Assembly: GCA_963815375.1 (NCBI GenBank)
Contig: CAWFGX010000012.1
Span: 310,001 to 374,000, forward strand
Source: JASHPR01 sp963815375
GTDB taxonomy: Bacteria; Actinomycetota; Actinomycetes; Streptosporangiales; Streptosporangiaceae
DNA: 64,000 nucleotides
Direction of reading: 5' to 3'
Shown: piece after piece, positions 60,156-64,000 of the stretch
Numbering within the stretch: the first letter of the stretch is position 1
Layout of the letters: each line of letters begins with the position of its first letter
The notes under the pieces: generated by a model
The model's input: only the letters and a program-made list of their open reading frames with translations
The model's database searches: none
Told to the model about the DNA's origin: nothing
Position numbers and translations under genes: made by a program

Positions 60156-62068
60156 GCCGCGAGACCGACCCGCCAGTCGCCGGCACGGGCCTGGCTCAGC
60201 CGGAAGGCAACCACCGCGACGGGCACTCCGACGGAGCCCGCGCCGACTTCGAGCAGCGGATCTACCAGCGACTGGCGGACGCCGAGGGCTCTGCAGCCCT
60301 GCCGGACCTGCCTGCTCCGGCCCGGCTGGCCGCCGAGCCCGGAGCGGGGCACGTCAGGCTGACCTGGGAACTGGTTCCCGGTGCGGCCGGTTACGCGATC
60401 GAGCGCACCGGCCCGGACGGCGTGTCGCAGATCCTGCGGCACGGCGGCAGCGACGTGGCCGCGGTCGTCGGCCCGCCGTTCGCCGACACCGGTATCGCCG
60501 ACGGCACCGACTACGCCTACCGGGTCGCCCCGGTCACCGCGCCCGAGCACCCGCCGACTCGCTGGTCAGCGCCGGTCACCGGCCGGACCGCAGCGGGCCC
60601 GCCCGGGCTGGTCCGGGTCACGGTCGACGCGGCCACGGTCACCGGCCGCCTGGACCGGGTCTGGCGGATGATTGGCTCCGAGCGCCTGTCGCAGCTCCGC
60701 GACCACGGGACCAGCGGGGGCGGCCACATCGGCACGGAGTTCGCGGAGGCGCTGCGACTGGCGCACACCGACCTCGGCGCGGAGCTTGTGCGGGCGCACG
60801 CGATCCTGCACGACGACAACGCGGTCGTCACCCGGGGTCCAGGCGGCAGCCTGCGCTTCGACTTCTCGCGGGTCGACGCGGTCTACGACCAGGTGCTCGA
60901 GCTCGGCCTGCGCCCCATAGTCGAGCTCTCGTTCATGCCAGCGGCACTGGCCCGGGACCCGGAGCAGACGGTGTTCGCCTACCGCGGCATCATCTCGCCG
61001 CCAAAGGACTGGGCCGAGTGGCGCGAGCTGGTGATGCTGCTCACCGCGCACCTGGTCCAGCGTTACGGCGCCGAGGAAGTACGCCGCTGGGCGTTCGAAG
61101 TGTGGAACGAGCCCAACCTCGTCGTGTTCTGGCCCGGCACCCAGACTGAGTACCTGCGGCTGTACGACGAGGCCGCGCACGCGATCAAGACAGTCGACCC
61201 GCGGCTGCTGGTCGGCGGCCCGGCCACGGCCGCGGGCGAATGGGTCGGGACGCTCGCCGCGCACGCTGCCTCGTCCGGCGTGCCGCTGGACTTCGTGTCC
61301 ACGCATACATACGGCAATCTGCCGCTGGACCTGCGCCCTTCTTTGATTCTGAACGGGGCCGGCCCCATCCCGATCTGGTGGACTGAATGGGGCGTGGGTT
61401 CAACCCACTTCGGGCCCGTGCACGACAGCGCGCTCGGCGCGCCGTTCGTACTCAGCGGGTTCCGGAGCGTGCAGGAACGGCTCGACGCTGTCGCCTACTG
61501 GGTGATCAGCGACCACTTCGAGGAGCTCGGCCGGCCCGAGCGCCTGTTCCACAACGGCTTCGGCCTGCTGACCGTGGGAAACCTGCGCAAGCCCAGGTAC
61601 TGGGCCGTACATCTCGCCGAGCACATGGGCGACGACCTGCTCAAGTCCGAGTGCGACGGTGACGGGGCCGGGGCAACCGTTCAGGCGTGGGCCTCGCGGC
61701 ACGGCGACGGCACGGTCGACGTCCTGGTGTGGAACGGCACCATCAACGCTGACCTGATGAACGGTGACCTCCGGCTGGACCGGCAGGTCGAGGTCACCGT
61801 CACCGGGCTGACCGCAGGCACCTACGAGGTCCGGCAGGCACGGGTCGACCAGCGCCACTCCAACGTCGTGGCGCACTGCCCGCCGGATGTCACCTGGCCC
61901 GACGCGGCGCTGTGGGCGCGGCTGCGCGAGAACGACAGGCTCGACGAGCAGCCCCGGCCCGATCTGGCGCTGGACGGCGACGCCGCGCACTTCTTCTTCC
62001 ACCTGCCCATGCCGGGCGTCACCCGGATCCGGCTGTCTGCCCGGGAGGGCACAGCCCGGCACCAATGA
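60152..62068 (+). CDS. GH39 family glycoside hydrolase (beta-xylosidase-like)
   Basis: A 638-residue intracellular glycosidase. An N-terminal fibronectin-like segment (RLTWELVPGAAGYAIERTGP in essence, about 60-150) precedes the GH39 TIM barrel. The acid/base glutamate is in WAFEVWNEPNLVVFW near 318 and the nucleophile glutamate in IPIWWTEWGVGS near 411. HGTSGGGHIGTEFAEALRL and ELSFMPAALARDP are typical of GH39 beta-xylosidases/iduronidases. No signal peptide, so the substrate is presumably imported by the adjacent ABC system. Start ATG overlaps the repressor stop; the longer frame back to 59846 is rejected. Confidence 0.9.
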   Translation: MSRETDPPVAGTGLAQPEGNHRDGHSDGARADFEQRIYQRLADAEGSAALPDLPAPARLAAEPGAGHVRLTWELVPGAAGYAIERTGPDGVSQILRHGGSDVAAVVGPPFADTGIADGTDYAYRVAPVTAPEHPPTRWSAPVTGRTAAGPPGLVRVTVDAATVTGRLDRVWRMIGSERLSQLRDHGTSGGGHIGTEFAEALRLAHTDLGAELVRAHAILHDDNAVVTRGPGGSLRFDFSRVDAVYDQVLELGLRPIVELSFMPAALARDPEQTVFAYRGIISPPKDWAEWRELVMLLTAHLVQRYGAEEVRRWAFEVWNEPNLVVFWPGTQTEYLRLYDEAAHAIKTVDPRLLVGGPATAAGEWVGTLAAHAASSGVPLDFVSTHTYGNLPLDLRPSLILNGAGPIPIWWTEWGVGSTHFGPVHDSALGAPFVLSGFRSVQERLDAVAYWVISDHFEELGRPERLFHNGFGLLTVGNLRKPRYWAVHLAEHMGDDLLKSECDGDGAGATVQAWASRHGDGTVDVLVWNGTINADLMNGDLRLDRQVEVTVTGLTAGTYEVRQARVDQRHSNVVAHCPPDVTWPDAALWARLRENDRLDEQPRPDLALDGDAAHFFFHLPMPGVTRIRLSAREGTARHQ

Positions 62069-62091
62069 TGAGGCCACCGAGGAGGCCCACG

Positions 62092-63783
62092 ATGAGACAC
62101 CCCCCAAATCCGCCTACCCCTCGACTCAGAACTCATCTCCGCCCAGCCCTGGCCTGCCTGACCGCAGCGGCACTGGCAGCAGGCCTTGCTGCCTGCGGAT
62201 CCTCCAGCGGCAGCAGCAGCGCCTCCGCCACCGGCGGAACGCTAACGATCCAGGGCGACACCGGGACGCCATCGCTGGTCGAGAACTTCAACCCGTTTGT
62301 GACCTCAACCGAACTGCACGGCGCCTATCTGATCTACGCGCCGCTGGAGATCTCAAGCCCGATCGACGGGACCTACACCCCGTTCATCGCCACAGGGTTC
62401 AAGTTCACCAGCCCAACAACCCTGGTCTACACGATCCGCAGCGGGGTCAAGTGGAGCGACGGCACGCCGCTCACACCCGCTGACGTTGTGTTCACGTTCA
62501 ACCTGCTGAAGAAGAACCCGGCCCTCGACGGCAACGGGGTCTGGTCCCAGATCACCAACGTTTCCGCGTCCGGGAACGACGTGACGTTCACGTTCAAGGC
62601 CCCGAACACTCCGTTTGCCGCGACGATCGCCGCGACACCTATCGTTCCGGAACACATCTGGTCTAAGGTCTCCGACCCAGCCAAGTTCGCCGACACCGAC
62701 CCGGTGGGCGCCGGGCCGTTCAAGCTCAGCAAGTTCGCGCCGACCCAGTACACGCTGGTCAAGAACCCGTTCTACTGGGACGCCTCGACGATCGCCCCGT
62801 CGACGGTGGTCTTCCCGGCGCAGGCGACCAGCCAGACCACCAACCAGCTCGCGGTCAGCGACGGCGACTTCGACTGGGCCTACACGTACCTGCCGAACGT
62901 CCAGCAGACCTACGTGGACCGCGACCCGGCGACGAACAAGTACTGGTTCCCGCCCGGCGGAACGATCGGCCTGTACCTCAACCTGACCAAGGCGCCGTAC
63001 AGCAACGTCAGCTTCCGCCGCGGCATCTCCTACGCGCTGGACCGGACGGCCATAGCGCAGAAGGCGGTCAACGGCTACATGCAGCAGGCGAGCCTGTCCG
63101 GGCTGATCCTGCCGAACCTGCGTAAGTGGCTGGACCCGAGCCTGCCCGACCAGGGCCTGGTCACCCAGAACAAGTCGCAGGCCATGACGGCGTTCGCCAG
63201 CGCCGGGTACACGCTGAAGGGCGGCAAGCTGGTCAGCGCCAGCGGGGCTCAGGCCAGCATGACAATCGTGCTGCCGAACAGCTTCAGCGACTGGGTGGCG
63301 GCGGCCACCGAGATCAAGAACGAGCTCAGCGCCGACGGCATCAACGTCACCCTCGACATGCCGCAGTACGCGCAGTACTCGTCGGAGACCCAGGCCGGCA
63401 CGTTCGACGCCGCTATTGGCGGCTTCGGCGGGACAGGCAGCCCGTACACCGATTTCAACGACGCTCTCAACAGCACCTACGCGGCCCCGATCAACACGCC
63501 GACCGCGAACAACTTCGAGCGGTTCAACGACCAGGCGGTCGACCAGGACCTGGCGGTACTCGCGTCGGCGACCAGCCCGTCCGGCGAGCAGCAGGCGACG
63601 AGCCAGCTCGAGACGGCGATGTACAACACGGTCCCGATCGTGCTGTTGTACTACGGCGGAAGCTGGGGCCTGTTCTCCACTAAGCACTTCACCGGCTGGC
63701 CGTCGGCCAGCGATCCGTACACCCTGCCGACCAACTACAACAACTCGCTGCTGACAGTGGTCACGCACCTGAAGAAGGCCTGA
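62092..63783 (+). CDS. ABC transporter substrate-binding lipoprotein, family 5 (peptide/oligosaccharide)
   Basis: A 563-residue solute-binding protein. A basic start, hydrophobic segment and lipobox LAAC mark a lipoprotein, followed by a Ser/Gly tether. SBP_bac_5 signatures are YAPLEISSPIDGTYTPFIAT, IRSGVKWSDGTPLTPADVVF, VGAGPFKLSKFAPTQYTLVK, FRRGISYALDRTAIAQKAV and LYLNLTKAPYSN. The family takes up peptides, nickel or, as likely here from its place behind a GH39 enzyme, oligosaccharides. The ATG at 62092 follows GAGGAGG. A double palindrome separates it from the permease gene. Confidence 0.92.
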   Translation: MRHPPNPPTPRLRTHLRPALACLTAAALAAGLAACGSSSGSSSASATGGTLTIQGDTGTPSLVENFNPFVTSTELHGAYLIYAPLEISSPIDGTYTPFIATGFKFTSPTTLVYTIRSGVKWSDGTPLTPADVVFTFNLLKKNPALDGNGVWSQITNVSASGNDVTFTFKAPNTPFAATIAATPIVPEHIWSKVSDPAKFADTDPVGAGPFKLSKFAPTQYTLVKNPFYWDASTIAPSTVVFPAQATSQTTNQLAVSDGDFDWAYTYLPNVQQTYVDRDPATNKYWFPPGGTIGLYLNLTKAPYSNVSFRRGISYALDRTAIAQKAVNGYMQQASLSGLILPNLRKWLDPSLPDQGLVTQNKSQAMTAFASAGYTLKGGKLVSASGAQASMTIVLPNSFSDWVAAATEIKNELSADGINVTLDMPQYAQYSSETQAGTFDAAIGGFGGTGSPYTDFNDALNSTYAAPINTPTANNFERFNDQAVDQDLAVLASATSPSGEQQATSQLETAMYNTVPIVLLYYGGSWGLFSTKHFTGWPSASDPYTLPTNYNNSLLTVVTHLKKA

Positions 63784-63846
63784 ACGGCCGGATGCAAATG
63801 AACGTTCGGCAGCGGGCAGCCCGCAGCGCCCGCTGACCGTGCGACC

Positions 63847-63879
63847 GGCGGGCCCGCCAACCCCCCCGGCGGGCCCGCC
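63847..63879. terminator. Duplicated palindrome GGCGGGCCCGCC, attenuator-like
   Basis: GGCGGGCCCGCC occurs at 63847-63858 and 63868-63879. Each copy is self-complementary, and together they form a 12-bp stem with a 9-nt C-rich loop. It lies inside the operon between the binding-protein and permease genes, where partial termination or 3'-end stabilisation of the upstream mRNA is common. Confidence 0.7.
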
Positions 63880-63936
63880 CCACCCGGCAGGGCTGGGCGC
63901 CCCGCCACCTCATCCCCGGGAGGAGGGGAGCCTGGG

Positions 63937-64000
63937 ATGCGGTATGTACTGCGCAAGGTGGTGCTGTTCGTCGTCACCCTGTGGGCCGCGGTCACCCTGA
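63937..64000 (+). CDS. ABC transporter permease, DppB-like (5' end only)
   Basis: The ATG at 63937 follows GGAGGAGGGG and encodes MRYVLRKVVLFVVTLWAAV up to the window edge. A basic residue start followed by one hydrophobic segment is typical of DppB/OppB-type permeases, which pair with family 5 binding proteins such as the gene before it. Confidence 0.8.
   Translation, partial: MRYVLRKVVLFVVTLWAAVTL

Noticed and set aside
62353..63768. Minus-strand open frame of 471 codons
   Set aside because: Antisense to the binding-protein gene, which has lipobox and SBP_bac_5 motifs.

Overview
The window reads as chromosome of a high-GC actinomycete. Supporting signs are the roughly 70 percent G+C, many GTG and TTG starts, XRE/DUF5753 regulators with a DUF397 partner, HATPase_c_2 anti-sigma-type proteins, a DUF574 methyltransferase and several Tat or lipoprotein signals. 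Genus cannot be assigned from the sequence alone.

Left end (1-5.1 kb): a minus-strand formate dehydrogenase operon. The alpha subunit is interrupted by an in-frame UGA that is almost certainly selenocysteine, because a textbook bacterial SECIS hairpin follows it. An XRE regulator comes next.

Metabolic stretch (5.2-20.4 kb): a decayed MBL-fold gene, DUF1707 protein, PhyH dioxygenase, a long disordered membrane protein with a septum-formation domain, an MFS transporter, two methyltransferases, a Baeyer-Villiger-type monooxygenase coupled to an HSL-type hydrolase, an arylsulfotransferase, AMP nucleosidase, two paralogous membrane/coiled-coil proteins and a SUFU-domain protein.

Conflict-type island (20.5-38.9 kb): a RecB-like nuclease/helicase fusion; three near-identical two-gene modules (zeta-toxin kinase plus a small downstream partner) with conserved promoters, RBS and N-terminal motif; a fourth copy in which kinase and partner are fused and the P-loop is broken; a two-gene operon whose proteins share an 18-residue glycine/valine motif resembling an amyloid signalling motif; and sbcDC. 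This is the part most likely to hold an undescribed system.

Right half (39-64 kb): NTF2-like and AhpD-like genes with a divergent MocR regulator, a WhiJ-like XRE/DUF397/ATPase cluster, a small ORF under a promoter covered by two tandem perfect operators, a secreted alpha/beta hydrolase, a GH15 glucoamylase, a MerR regulator beside a frameshifted ABC ATPase, a degenerate kinase fused to a Schlafen-type AlbA_2 domain inserted next to truncated TPP-enzyme and MFS remnants, a BadF-type kinase, DUF2332, and a LacI-GH39-ABC transporter sugar operon with three phased operators that runs off the right edge.

Gene remnants are frequent (MBL-fold, ABC ATPase, TPP enzyme, MFS, YciI, PNPOx), which suggests repeated insertion and deletion in this part of the chromosome.
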